64,000 nt of DNA from Pseudomonas sp. HAR-UPW-AIA-41 (GCF_002304225.1 NZ_NSLB01000004.1:1-64000); one strand, 5' to 3'. Positions 45,898-55,369 are shown, counted from the stretch's first letter. Notes: a model not told the origin generated them from the sequence alone. Translations and numbers: made by a program.

Positions 45898-47464
45898 ATG
45901 TCGCAATTGAAATGGGCTCCGCCGCTGTTGTCACTCTCGCTGCTTGGGATGAACTCAGCCTGGGGCTGATTGCAGTGATTACTTCGTCGGAGACAACCTT
46001 TACTACCTGGGACGAACCAGCAGCCAGTCAGTCTGGATATCCAATACCCAGACACTGGGTGACTATGCACTGAGCGCCCCTGGTGTCGCCAATATTGATA
46101 CGTGGACCAGTATCCGCAACCCGCAATACCGACTCAGCGTATCGCCGGTTGTTGTGGATGGCGTCAATGGTACTCATCAGCTGCAGATACTGGGCGTGAG
46201 TGGCGACCCCGCAAAACCCAATTGTTTTGTGGCGTCACGCAGTCAAGTTAATCCGATCATTCCGCCGACCTGGCGCCCGCCACAGAAGCCCGATCTACCT
46301 GCAATACCTGTTAGCCCCGAGTTACCAGACCAACCGGTTGTGGTGCGCCCCTCGCTGCCTGATCGCCCTGTTGCAGTACGGCCAACCTTACCCGACCGCC
46401 CCATTGCTGTCCGGCCCTCGCTTCCCGACAGGCCAGTTGTGACCAGACCTGCCCTACCAGACCGCCCAGTGGTAAGCCGACCGATTGATCCTGATCAGCC
46501 GCAGGAGTCTTATCTACCTGAGCTCAATGGCTCCCCGGCGCTGACGCAAACAGAAGTAGCGTCATTGTGCCCATCCGCTGAGCGCGATGCCGCAGGCCAG
46601 TACACGCCTGAAACACTTGAGCGCTGCCCCGCACTGCGCCTGGCTCTCACACAAGCCCCACTAACGCCGGGGCGAGATCTGCCAGATGAGAGCCTGTGGA
46701 ACGTCTGGGTTGACCCGCATTACATCTATACCAGCAATCGCCGGGGGTTCAGTGATGTGGAAGAAAAAACCCATAGCCTTGGCATGGGCGTGGACAGGCG
46801 AATCAACGCCGACCTGGCCATTGGTGTTCTTCTGAACATCAACGATCTTCAAACCGAAAGCTTTGACGGCAACATCACAACGGATGGCACTAGCTACAAT
46901 CTGGGCCCCTACCTCGCCTATCAACTTTCCCCAGCCTGGTCCCTATTTGCCAATGCCACCATCGGCACAGCCAACATGGAACGTGAAGTGCTGATGTTCA
47001 AAGGTGACGGCGATAGCAGCAGCTATGGCGGAAACATCAACCTCTATGGTGATTACCCGCTCACGGAACAAACCCATGTGAGGCCGAAGCTGGGCATCAA
47101 TTATCAGAAGGAAGACATCGAGGACTTTACCCTCAAAGGACGTCTAGCCAGTTTTTACCTTGAGCCAGAAATCGAAGGTTCAAGGCAGGAAAGCGGTCAG
47201 GCACTGGCCACAGTCGAACTCAATACACTGTTTGTTGGTGCAGGGAATGAGGTCTATCGCCCCTATGTAGAGGTCGGCACTTACTACAACTACCTGCAAG
47301 ACAAGAACAGCATCTACCCCGAGTGGCAGGGCGTATTCCGAGGAGGACTGCGCGCACTGTTGGGCAGCCACACGCAAGTCGACGCAAGCCTTGGCTATGA
47401 AAGTATTGGTGTTAGCGGCCTGGATGTCTGGGATATAGGCCTGTTCGTTTCCCATGGCTTCTGA
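45898..47464 (+). pseudogene. Outer-membrane beta-barrel protein with proline-rich repeats, frameshifted at the signal peptide
   Basis: The ATG at 45898 behind AGGGAG encodes a signal peptide, MSQLKWAPPLLSLSLLGM then NSAWG, and hits TGA at 45967. The rest of the protein is open in the next frame from 45965: ADCSDYFVGDNLYYLG, then five 11-residue LPDRPV-type repeats, then a C-terminal beta-barrel (about 270 residues, autotransporter-like: LWNVWVDPHYIYTSNRRGFS) ending GLFVSHGF with the terminal Phe of outer-membrane proteins. Removing one G of the GGGG at 45962-45965 restores AWA-DCSD, a normal signal-peptidase site, and about 521 residues. Codon use is more AT-rich than in neighbours, suggesting acquisition. 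Confidence 0.82.
46322..46486 (+). repeat. Five 33-base in-frame tandem repeats in the outer-membrane protein gene
   Basis: Five consecutive 33-base units encode LPDQPVVVRPS, LPDRPVAVRPT, LPDRPIAVRPS, LPDRPVVTRPA and LPDRPVVSRPI. The nucleotide copies differ at many synonymous positions while the protein repeat is kept, so selection has acted on the peptide. It probably forms a rigid polyproline-like stalk or periplasmic linker between the N-terminal domain and the barrel. Confidence 0.85.
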
Positions 47465-47487
47465 CTGGCATTACGGTCAGAAGCCAT
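47454..47487. terminator. Bidirectional hairpin between the outer-membrane gene and mscS-type gene
   Basis: ATGGCTTCTGAC (47454-47465) and GTCAGAAGCCAT (47476-47487) form a 12-base perfect stem with a 10-base loop, containing the stop codon of the left gene and lying 10 bases from the end of the convergent channel gene. Confidence 0.65.
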
Positions 47488-47497
47488 ACCCACACAC

Positions 47498-49126
47498 TCA
47501 ATTGCCCGGAGGCTCCCGCCGGGCAGGTTCGGCATACCAGTTTTCCTTTGGCACCCATTTAGCGTCCTGCGGGTCGGCGATGTAGTGCGGCGACATGATC
47601 TGTACGCCGTACTCGTTGAAGACATCCTGAATATGGGCATGCAACGCCGACAACAGCGCTGCACGGGGACGCGGCTGACTCGGTACAGCCTGCGCCACCA
47701 GTCGGTACTCCGGGTAGTAGTCCGAGAGTGCCGTCTGGAAAACCTGCGGCTTTGGCTCGGCCAGAATACCCTCGGTACGCCGGGCCGCTTCGATGAGCAT
47801 CGCCTCAACCTGACGCCAGGGGGTGTCGTAGCCGATGGTCACCGTCGTATCGATCACATACCCCTGACCTTTCACGCTGCGCGAGTAATTCTTGGTCACG
47901 CTGCCGGTAATCATCGAGTTAGGAATGCTCAGTACCTCACCCAAGCCGGTACGTATACGGGTGGTAAACATCCCCATTTCAGTGACGGTGCCCTCATGTT
48001 CCCCTATCCGCACGTACTCTCCCGGTCGCAACGTGCGGGTGTAGGTCAGGATCAGCCCGGAAGCAGCCTGACCAATCACACTGGAAGCGCCCAGCGACAC
48101 CATCAGGCCAAGCAACACCGAAAGCCCCTTGAATGCCTCGGTACCCGCACCGGGCAGGTAGGGATAGGCCATGGCCAATGCAAACAGCCAAACGGCCAGC
48201 GCCGAAAGGCGCCGCGTGGGAGCCAGGGTTTCCTGATTCAACCACGCATCGTTGTCGCCATGCACAGCCATGCGTTTGAGCAGACGCTGGACAAAGGCAC
48301 TGAGGCCCCGGGCGATGAAGAAAATCGCCACGGCGACTCCCAGCCCCGGCACCGCGCTGACAATCCCATCAAACAGGTAGCGGGCCAGATCTACCAGGTA
48401 GCTGTTGAGGCTCTCTCCCCAGGGGCGCGTGTAGGGAAAGCGCGACAGCACAAAGCTGAGCCACTCATAGGTCAACAACAGCACTATCAGCCAGCGCACC
48501 GCGTGCAGCACCCGTGAGACCACCGGGAACAGCTGATGGACATCAACGACCTGAGTACTGCCCAGCTTGAGTGCTCTGGTATGCCGCTGCATCACGCCAG
48601 GCAACGCTCCGAGCACCTTGCCGCGCAAGAAATAGATCAGCCGGATCAGAAGCAGGAACACAACAGTCGCAACAACCGAGTAAACCACTGCCAGCAGCAT
48701 GAAACGCAGGTTGCGGCTTTCCTCGTTCTCGCTGACCACCTGGTGCAGCACCTGGGCCGCTGCATTGGCGGCCGCCTCGACCGACTCATACTGAACAGGA
48801 TCGACGTCCCCCGGCGAGACGATAAAGGCGCGGCGGTCGCCCAGGCGCACAATGATGCTGCCGTGAACCGGTTGCAGGCTGACCTTCAGCTCACTGCTGC
48901 TATCCAGTACTTCATTGATCACCGCGCGGGCACGTGCGGCCCGGATTTCGGGAGACTCACCGAGCAACGTGGCACGCAACACCAGAATCGTGCGGTTGGC
49001 CACTTTCAGCTCTGCAGCCGGCGCCTCCGTCTCACCATCTGACTCATCTGCAGCCAGCGCGGCAGACGACAGCAGACAAAGCAGCACACCACGAAGCAAC
49101 CACCGCCACCACCCAACACTCGCCAT
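47498..49126 (-). CDS. Mechanosensitive channel of the MscS family with periplasmic N-terminal domain
   Basis: A 542-residue inner-membrane protein. A signal peptide (WLLRGVLLCLLSSAALAADE) leads into a periplasmic region of about 110 residues, then about five membrane helices, the pore-lining helix (GLMVSLGASSVIGQAASGLI) and the MscS beta domain (RPGEYVRIGEHEGTVTEMGM, VLSIPNSMI) with a C-terminal alpha/beta domain. Such channels release solutes during osmotic downshock. The ATG at 49126 follows GGGGAGTGACATCG; the 124-residue in-frame extension upstream is rejected. It is divergent from atuH. Confidence 0.9.
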   Translation of the reverse strand: MASVGWWRWLLRGVLLCLLSSAALAADESDGETEAPAAELKVANRTILVLRATLLGESPEIRAARARAVINEVLDSSSELKVSLQPVHGSIIVRLGDRRAFIVSPGDVDPVQYESVEAAANAAAQVLHQVVSENEESRNLRFMLLAVVYSVVATVVFLLLIRLIYFLRGKVLGALPGVMQRHTRALKLGSTQVVDVHQLFPVVSRVLHAVRWLIVLLLTYEWLSFVLSRFPYTRPWGESLNSYLVDLARYLFDGIVSAVPGLGVAVAIFFIARGLSAFVQRLLKRMAVHGDNDAWLNQETLAPTRRLSALAVWLFALAMAYPYLPGAGTEAFKGLSVLLGLMVSLGASSVIGQAASGLILTYTRTLRPGEYVRIGEHEGTVTEMGMFTTRIRTGLGEVLSIPNSMITGSVTKNYSRSVKGQGYVIDTTVTIGYDTPWRQVEAMLIEAARRTEGILAEPKPQVFQTALSDYYPEYRLVAQAVPSQPRPRAALLSALHAHIQDVFNEYGVQIMSPHYIADPQDAKWVPKENWYAEPARREPPGN

Positions 49127-49421
49127 CGATGTCACTCCCCTGTGCATGCTCCAATGATCGATCATTACCTGCTGCGGCGCGCTGACATCGCTGTCCGAAC
49201 GGGCAAGAACAACTGCAGCCACTGCCAAGCTGGCAAGGTGACAATTCTTAGCCATGTTCGAGGGTATCTGGCGCCAGAACCGGTGTATGAACATAACGCA
49301 CGGCGTGACATTTGCCCAAGTGCCAGACCAGACTGCGCCAGAGTCATAGCCGCGCCGGCAGGCCTCCCCGTAGAGTCGCCGCAGGCGCAATTTGCCCATA
49401 ACAACGACAATCGCGTGAGCC

Positions 49422-51248
49422 ATGACCCAAGCCGACCTGATTTCCCCCGTTCGCTTCCTTGCCCGTCTGCCCCAGCACCTGCCGCGCGTGCCGCGCATGC
49501 TGCAGGGCCTGTACTACGCCGGCATCCGCAACCGTGAGCGCCAGCTCTCGCTGGGCTGGGCTCTGGAGCGCGCCACCCGCCTGTTCCCGGACAGCCCCGC
49601 GTTGATGGATGAAACCCGCCGCCTGAGCTATCGCCAGTTCAACGCCTGGGCCAACCGCCTGGCCTGGACATTCAAGGGCGACGGCGTGCGCCACGGCGAC
49701 GTGGTCGCGGTGATGCTGGAGAACCGCCTGGAACTGATGGCCGTGCTGGCGGCACTGGCCAAACTGGGTGCCATCGGCGCTCTGCTCAACACCAGCCAGC
49801 GAGGCAAGGTGCTGTGTCACAGCCTGAATCTGGTCAAGCCGTCGTTCTTCGTCATCGGCGAAGAACTGGTCGAGGCCTTCGGCGAAGTGCGTGGCGAGGT
49901 CGAGCGGGCTGACCGTCCGTGCTACTGGCTGGCCGACCGCGACACCCTGCAGGATGCCGGTCAGGAGCCGGAAGGCTGGGTCAATCTGGCCAGCAGCTGC
50001 GTGGCACAGAGTGACGACAACCTGCCGGACAGCCGCCGGGTACAGCTCAAGGATGCCTGCTTCTACATCTACACCTCAGGTACCACCGGCATGCCCAAGG
50101 CCTCGATCATGAGCCACGGCAAGTGGATCAAGGCCTATGGCGGATTCGGCCATTCCGGCCTGACCCTGACCAACAGTGACGTGCTCTACCTGACCCTGCC
50201 CTGCTACCACAACAACGCCGTCACCGTGTGCTGGAGCTCGGCCCTGGCCGGCGGCGCCGCCATCGCCCTGCGCCGCAAGTTCTCCGCCAGCGCCTTCTGG
50301 AAGGACGTGGCGCGCTACAACGCCACCTGCTTCGGCTACATCGGCGAGCTGTGCCGCTACCTGCTCAACCAGCCGGTGACCCCGGAAGAGCAGAACAACA
50401 GCCTGCGCTGCATGATCGGCAACGGCCTGCGCCCGGCCATCTGGAACGAGTTCAAGCAACGCTTCGGCATCGAGCACATCACCGAGTTCTATGCCTCCAG
50501 CGAAGGCAACATCGGCTTCACCAACGTGTTCAACTTCGACAATACCGTCGGCTACACCCCGGCCACCTTCGCCATCGTCCGCTACGACCTGGAGAACGAC
50601 TGCCCGGTGCGTAATGCCAAGGGCTTTCTGGAGAAGGTCGATCAGGGCGAACCAGGGCTGCTGATCAGCGAGATCAGCAAGAAATGGCCGTTCGACGGCT
50701 ACACCGACCCGGCCAAGAGCGAGGCGGTGATCCTGCGCAACGTATTCAAGAAGGGCGACGCCTGGTTCAACACCGGCGACCTGATGCGCGACATCGGCTG
50801 CAAGCATGCGCAGTTCGTCGACCGCCTGGGCGATACCTTCCGCTGGAAGGGCGAGAACGTCTCCACCACCGAGGTGGAAAGCCTGCTGGGCGGCTTTGCC
50901 GGTGTCGAGGACGCGGTGGTCTACGGCGTCGAGATCGAAGGCACCAATGGCCGCTGCGGCATGGCCGCACTGCGTCTGGCCCATGGTGCGCAGCTGGATT
51001 TTTCCGCCCTCGCCCGCTACCTGGACCACGAACTGCCGGCCTACGCCGCACCGCTGTTCATCCGCCTGCTGGCAGAAGTGGAAACCACCGGCACCTTCAA
51101 GTACAAGAAAACCGACCTCAAGCAGGTCGCCTACAACCCGGAACAGACCAGCGATCCGCTCTACGTGCGCCTACCGGGCAGCGCTACATTCACCCCACTG
51201 GACAGCGCCACCTACGAGCAGATTCAGAACGGCACTCACCGTTTCTGA
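49422..51248 (+). CDS. atuH: Long/very-long-chain acyl-CoA synthetase (AtuH-like)
   Basis: A 608-residue AMP-forming acyl-CoA synthetase of the FATP/FadD6 type. The nucleotide-binding motif is YIYTSGTTGMPKASIMSHG, with FYASSEGNIGF, FNTGDLMRDIG and FRWKGENVSTTEVE as further signatures. Length and proximity match atuH of P. aeruginosa, proposed to activate citronellate to citronellyl-CoA. Here it is 4.9 kb beyond atuG, with unrelated genes between, and has its own 295-base upstream region in which I found no AtuR-type palindrome. A role in general long-chain fatty acid activation remains possible. Confidence 0.78.
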   Translation: MTQADLISPVRFLARLPQHLPRVPRMLQGLYYAGIRNRERQLSLGWALERATRLFPDSPALMDETRRLSYRQFNAWANRLAWTFKGDGVRHGDVVAVMLENRLELMAVLAALAKLGAIGALLNTSQRGKVLCHSLNLVKPSFFVIGEELVEAFGEVRGEVERADRPCYWLADRDTLQDAGQEPEGWVNLASSCVAQSDDNLPDSRRVQLKDACFYIYTSGTTGMPKASIMSHGKWIKAYGGFGHSGLTLTNSDVLYLTLPCYHNNAVTVCWSSALAGGAAIALRRKFSASAFWKDVARYNATCFGYIGELCRYLLNQPVTPEEQNNSLRCMIGNGLRPAIWNEFKQRFGIEHITEFYASSEGNIGFTNVFNFDNTVGYTPATFAIVRYDLENDCPVRNAKGFLEKVDQGEPGLLISEISKKWPFDGYTDPAKSEAVILRNVFKKGDAWFNTGDLMRDIGCKHAQFVDRLGDTFRWKGENVSTTEVESLLGGFAGVEDAVVYGVEIEGTNGRCGMAALRLAHGAQLDFSALARYLDHELPAYAAPLFIRLLAEVETTGTFKYKKTDLKQVAYNPEQTSDPLYVRLPGSATFTPLDSATYEQIQNGTHRF

Positions 51249-51255
51249 GTCCTGC

Positions 51256-51283
51256 GAGGTCAGCCCTCAGCGGGGCTGACCTC
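51256..51283. terminator. Bidirectional hairpin after atuH
   Basis: GAGGTCAGCCC (51256-51266) pairs perfectly with GGGCTGACCTC (51273-51283) around a TCAGCG loop. It follows atuH by seven bases and overlaps the end of the convergent lipoprotein gene at 51282. Confidence 0.7.
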
Positions 51284-51971
51284 AGTTGCGGAATTCGAAA
51301 TTCAGCTGCGCGCCATCGACCTTGTCGAAGTAGTTGTCGCGCTCCAGCTTCTCACCGCTCTTGTCGCGCTCATGCTCGTTGGTGATCAGCTTGCCACTGA
51401 GCTGAAACGGCGCCGGCTTGGCCTCTTTCTCGACAAACAGCGGCGGCAGCAAAGGCTTATCCTCCAGCAGCGGCTCGCCGTGATGCAGATCCTCGACCAG
51501 CTCGCGCGGCAGGCTCAGGTCCAGTTTGATCGGCGGCAGTTTCTGCTCCACCGCCGACTTCTCCCGCGCTGGTTTGCTCGCAGCCCTGGCCGGACTGACT
51601 CTGGCTGCAGGTTTACTGACCTCAGGCGCAGGAGCCTTGGCCTGAGTGACCGGAGATTCACCGGCTTCAACCGTAGACGAGCGCTGCTGAACCGGCTTGA
51701 TCGGCGCTGCCTTGATTGGAGAGATTACCGAATAGCCGGTGGGCGCAGCCTCTGACGACGCAGACTGGGTCTCGGCAGAAGCAGGCGCCCCGGCCGGATC
51801 AGCAGTGGCAGGAGCGGCAGATGGAGCTGCCGGTGCGGCCGTTGAAGGTGCAGACTCCTTAACAGCAGCCGGCGCAGAAACAGGCTTGGCTGGCTGCTCA
51901 TCGCAACCAGCCACAGCGAACAGAAAAACGGCCACACAGGCCGATGGCAAAAGGCGGGACATCGGTTTCAT
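51282..51971 (-). CDS. Low-complexity Ala/Pro-rich lipoprotein, last gene of the ECF operon
   Basis: A 229-residue predicted lipoprotein. The signal peptide ends in VFLFAVAGC, giving a lipidated cysteine near residue 23. A long Ala/Pro/Ser linker (about 24-145) leads to a C-terminal charged segment with LPPIKLDLSLPRELVEDLH and GKLITNEHERDKSGEKLE. I recognise no domain. It lies 51 bases downstream of the 830-residue membrane protein and is probably the last gene of that operon. The start could also be the ATG at 51962. Confidence 0.7.
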   Translation of the reverse strand: MKPMSRLLPSACVAVFLFAVAGCDEQPAKPVSAPAAVKESAPSTAAPAAPSAAPATADPAGAPASAETQSASSEAAPTGYSVISPIKAAPIKPVQQRSSTVEAGESPVTQAKAPAPEVSKPAARVSPARAASKPAREKSAVEQKLPPIKLDLSLPRELVEDLHHGEPLLEDKPLLPPLFVEKEAKPAPFQLSGKLITNEHERDKSGEKLERDNYFDKVDGAQLNFEFRN

Positions 51972-52022
51972 GCGCACATGCTCGCCCGCGCAGAGCAAGC
52001 CTGCAAGCGCCGAGCGCTCCAG

Positions 52023-54515
52023 TCAGCCGCGCCAGGGTTGCAGCACCTGCATGTCAAAGCTCTGCCAATGGACCTGCGGCTGCTGTTCACCTGCCAGATG
52101 CCAGCGCCAGCCGCGCTTCTCCAGTGTCTCGGCCGGCAAGGCCAGCAGCTCGTCGAGTTTCAGGCGGATACGCCGGCCACGGTCAGCCGGATCGTCCCAG
52201 TCCTGGCTAAAGACGCGCACGCTCAGGCTGTCGCCGGTAAAGGCCTCGAAACGCGGCATATGGCCAAGTGAGCCAGGGCGCCGGCGCAGCGTGCGCTGCT
52301 CAACATCCAACAGCCACAGCTGCCACTGGCGGGCATGGTCGGGATCGTCGTTGTCCGGCGAATCCCACTGCAGCAGACGGGTCAGCGCCAGGTAGCGGCC
52401 GTCGGCGCTCCAGCAAAAGCTCGGGGTGACGCCATACAGCGCGCATCCCGACGCGGTCAGCAGATAGCCCAGCTGACGCGCACACTGCTCGCGCAGCCAG
52501 TTGTCCGGGTATTCGGTTTCCGCGCCGCGCAGCCAGGCCGCATCGCACCCCTGGGGCGCCGGCAGGATGAAATCGCCATCGGCATTGGCCGCCTGTGGCT
52601 GCTCGGCCAGACGCCAGTCCGGTACTGCCTCAAGTCCCTGCCCGCCCAGGCGAAAGCGCCGCAGCTCATGGCAGGCTCCACCGTAGCCACGTTCGCGGTA
52701 GCAGGCAGCGGCGCAGTGGGCCGGCGGTGCCGGCTGATCAAAATGGCGCAGCGGCTCGGGGGTGAACTGGCTGCTGCACAGCCCCGCCAGGCAGACCACT
52801 TCCACGCAGCCGTCGTGAAAGTCTCGCAGTCGCTCCACCAGCAGGTACGGGCTGGCCAGCAGGCGCCGCTCACGGCTGTCAGCCACCACCACCTGCTCGG
52901 CCAGCGCCGAGCCATCACAGGCCGGCAACAGCGCCACGTAACGGCCACAGTTGGACACACGGTGTTCCAGCTGCCACTCGCCTGGAATCGTCCAGTCGCC
53001 CAGTTGCAGGCGATACGCCACCTGCCCCTGACCGCGTCCGGCATGCTCACTGAACTGTAAGCGAGTGCCATCGGCCATCACCTGAGAACGGACAGCAGGC
53101 GTGGCCAGATCCGTGGTCAACGCTACCTCGAAACGGGTCAGCGCTGTCTCGCCGGGAATGATGCGGCCATAGGCGTCATGCCCGCGTTTGGTCTCGGTAG
53201 CACTCAGATAGTCACTTAACGCCTCGCCATACTCGCCGCGGTTGGGCAACGGCGAACCCAGCTCCGCCTCGACCCATACCTGTCCTTCCTCCAGCGCCTG
53301 CACAGCGCCGAAGTAGATGGACAGGCGCTGCTGCTCAACCAACTGCAGCTCGGGAAGGCGCTGCCAGCCACTGGCAGCCTGCCACAACCAGTAAGAGGTG
53401 CCTTCACCGGGCTGTGCCAGAGCCCTGGCGCGACAGGCCAGTGCCTGACCATCAGCCCGCCAGCAGGGCTGTTCCTGCTCATCCAGGAGCAGCCCTGTGG
53501 CCTGCTCCTCCAGCAACAGTTCGTAATCGGGGTAGCGCAATGGCCGCAGCGGGTCGTCAAGGCAAGCCAGGCTTTCCGGCAAGGCCAGGCGACCTTCCAG
53601 CGTCTGTCCACCCGGGCCTGCTGGCCACTGTTTGCGCGTCTTTTCGATCTTCTCCTGCCAGTCTGGCAGCAGCCACAGGTCGGCAATCGGCACCAGATCG
53701 ACCGCCTCGGCCTGATCGAGGATCTGCTGCAGGCTCAGCCGCACGCCGCCGTTGTGCACCAGCGGGCTGTGCCGGCCGCGAATATGGGTGGCGTCGAAGT
53801 CGTCGATCTCCCACAGAGGCACATCGGCCTGACAGCGGTAAACACGGCGGGCCTGACGGTCGAGCAGCAACAGTCCCCAACTGCTGCGCGACGGCAGGGT
53901 GGCAATGAAATAGCGTCCGTCCGGGGAAAACCGGCAGGAGCTGCCGATGCCTTCCAGCAGCACGCCATCAGGGAATAGGTAGTCACCGTACACCGGGCCG
54001 CCCATGGCGATTTCGCCGCCACCGAGCATGCGGATGATGCCACCCTCCGGGGTGCGGTTTGGCTCCTCACCACCCCAGGCACTGCCACCCGTGCGACCTG
54101 CACCTTGTTCATCGGTTTCACTGGTCAGCACGCGGTCACCCTCCTCGCTCGTTTCCTCTCGCTTGAGGCCCAGACGGTTCTCCAGACTCCCTACTCCGGC
54201 CAGCGCCAGGACGATCCAGACTATGGCCTCGAGCAGCGCCCAGTCACTGGCAAAACTGCGGCCGATGGCAAAACCGGTGCCGATCACACAGGCCGTCAGC
54301 AGTCGCGACAGATGGCCGGCGAGCTTGAGCCAGCCGAGGCGTACACAGAGGAGCTGCACCAGCAGCAGCGCCACTTCGCCGGCCAGGCCCCAGGCCAGCG
54401 GCAGTATCGCCACGATGAAGATCGGCACCAGCAACACCAGCAGTTGCCAGACGAGCATCAGCAGCAGATAGCCGAGGCTCTCGGCGGGGGCTTCAGAGCT
54501 GGGTGAACGGGACAT
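52023..54515 (-). CDS. Large membrane-anchored protein with beta-propeller-like soluble region
   Basis: An 830-residue protein. Residues about 10-105 contain four to five hydrophobic helices (LGYLLLMLVWQLLVLLVPIF; VALLLVQLLCVRLGWLKLAG; WALLEAIVWIVLALAGVG). The rest is soluble and Trp-rich with repeated patterns such as CRFSPDGRYFIATLPS and SFCWSADGRYLALTRLL, which resemble WD40/TolB-type propeller blades. A clear AAGGAGGCGCG precedes the ATG. It follows the anti-sigma gene by 74 bases. I recall a hypothetical gene at the same place in P. aeruginosa. Function unknown; a cell-envelope sensor or effector of the sigma system is possible. Confidence 0.72.
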   Translation of the reverse strand: MSRSPSSEAPAESLGYLLLMLVWQLLVLLVPIFIVAILPLAWGLAGEVALLLVQLLCVRLGWLKLAGHLSRLLTACVIGTGFAIGRSFASDWALLEAIVWIVLALAGVGSLENRLGLKREETSEEGDRVLTSETDEQGAGRTGGSAWGGEEPNRTPEGGIIRMLGGGEIAMGGPVYGDYLFPDGVLLEGIGSSCRFSPDGRYFIATLPSRSSWGLLLLDRQARRVYRCQADVPLWEIDDFDATHIRGRHSPLVHNGGVRLSLQQILDQAEAVDLVPIADLWLLPDWQEKIEKTRKQWPAGPGGQTLEGRLALPESLACLDDPLRPLRYPDYELLLEEQATGLLLDEQEQPCWRADGQALACRARALAQPGEGTSYWLWQAASGWQRLPELQLVEQQRLSIYFGAVQALEEGQVWVEAELGSPLPNRGEYGEALSDYLSATETKRGHDAYGRIIPGETALTRFEVALTTDLATPAVRSQVMADGTRLQFSEHAGRGQGQVAYRLQLGDWTIPGEWQLEHRVSNCGRYVALLPACDGSALAEQVVVADSRERRLLASPYLLVERLRDFHDGCVEVVCLAGLCSSQFTPEPLRHFDQPAPPAHCAAACYRERGYGGACHELRRFRLGGQGLEAVPDWRLAEQPQAANADGDFILPAPQGCDAAWLRGAETEYPDNWLREQCARQLGYLLTASGCALYGVTPSFCWSADGRYLALTRLLQWDSPDNDDPDHARQWQLWLLDVEQRTLRRRPGSLGHMPRFEAFTGDSLSVRVFSQDWDDPADRGRRIRLKLDELLALPAETLEKRGWRWHLAGEQQPQVHWQSFDMQVLQPWRG

Positions 54516-54589
54516 CGCGCCTCCTTGCGCTTGAGGATGGTTCCGGGGACAGATGCTATCGCACCCGCCCCCGTCCTGACCGGACCCAG

Positions 54590-55369
54590 TTAACGCGGCA
54601 GCCGCAGCAGTTCCGCCTCGATATCCCGCTGCGGATAACGCTGCTGCAGCTCGGCCAGCAAAGCGGCGGCGGCGTCCTGTTGGCCGCTGTCACGCAGTTG
54701 CTGCAGTTGGCGCAGGCTGTCTTCCAGGCTTGGCGCCGGCGCTTTGGCCTTGGCCAAGTCTTCGCTAGTCACACCGGCAGGCGCCGCCATCATCTGCGCA
54801 GGCGGAGCCGCCGGGAGCAACAGACTTTTTTTGGCCGGCTCCGTAGCAGCCGGTGCTGACGCGGTACGCTCTGCAGAACGCTGCGCGGCAACCGGCGCCT
54901 CGCGCTTGGCCATCGCACTGTTTGCCTGTGAACTGCCGGGCAGCGCACTGTCGGCCGCCGGCAGGCTGTCGCTGAAAGCGGCCGCTTCCTCAGCCACAGG
55001 TGCCGGGGCGGATGCCGCTGCAGGCAGAGCTTCAGGAATCGGCGCCGACATTGGCTGGCTGACCTCCAGCGGCATTCGCGCGGCAGGCTCCTGCAGGGTG
55101 CGCCAGGTCAGACTGACGGCCAGCCCGACACAGGCCACCCCGGCCAGCGCTGCCATGCCGCTGGGCGCCAGCAGGCGTTGCAGCCAGTTCTGCCAGCCGC
55201 CCTGTGCGGGCTTCGCGCGGCGGGCCTCGGCTGTTGCGGCGGCGAGAATGCGGGCATCCAGTTCGGCCGAAGGTTCGCCCTGGCTGTGCTGGCGGAAATG
55301 GGTGAGCAGTTGGGCCTCCAGAGCCTCTTCTGCCAGGTGCGGCTGATCCGCAGGCGGACGCGTACTCAT
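54590..55369 (-). CDS. Anti-sigma factor (SbrR-like), single-pass membrane protein
   Basis: A 259-residue protein whose start overlaps the end of the ECF sigma gene by four bases, the usual arrangement of a cognate anti-sigma factor. A cytoplasmic N-terminal part (about 1-70, LEAQLLTHFRQHSQGEPSAE) precedes one membrane helix (about 71-88, GMAALAGVACVGLAVSLTW) and an Ala/Pro-rich periplasmic region ending in a helical DSLRQLQQLRDSGQQDAA. No zinc-binding HxxxCxxC motif is present. Position matches the sbrR gene next to the atu cluster in P. aeruginosa, as I recall. Confidence 0.78.
   Translation of the reverse strand: MSTRPPADQPHLAEEALEAQLLTHFRQHSQGEPSAELDARILAAATAEARRAKPAQGGWQNWLQRLLAPSGMAALAGVACVGLAVSLTWRTLQEPAARMPLEVSQPMSAPIPEALPAAASAPAPVAEEAAAFSDSLPAADSALPGSSQANSAMAKREAPVAAQRSAERTASAPAATEPAKKSLLLPAAPPAQMMAAPAGVTSEDLAKAKAPAPSLEDSLRQLQQLRDSGQQDAAAALLAELQQRYPQRDIEAELLRLPR

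Noticed and set aside
45891..46073. A 60-residue open frame starting MVYVAIEMG overlapping the broken signal peptide
   Set aside because: It is in the third frame, lacks a domain or ribosome-binding site, and overlaps the real signal-peptide coding region.
46322..46486. CRISPR-like array from 33-base repeats
   Set aside because: There are no spacers, the units are contiguous and in-frame, and they encode an 11-residue protein repeat.
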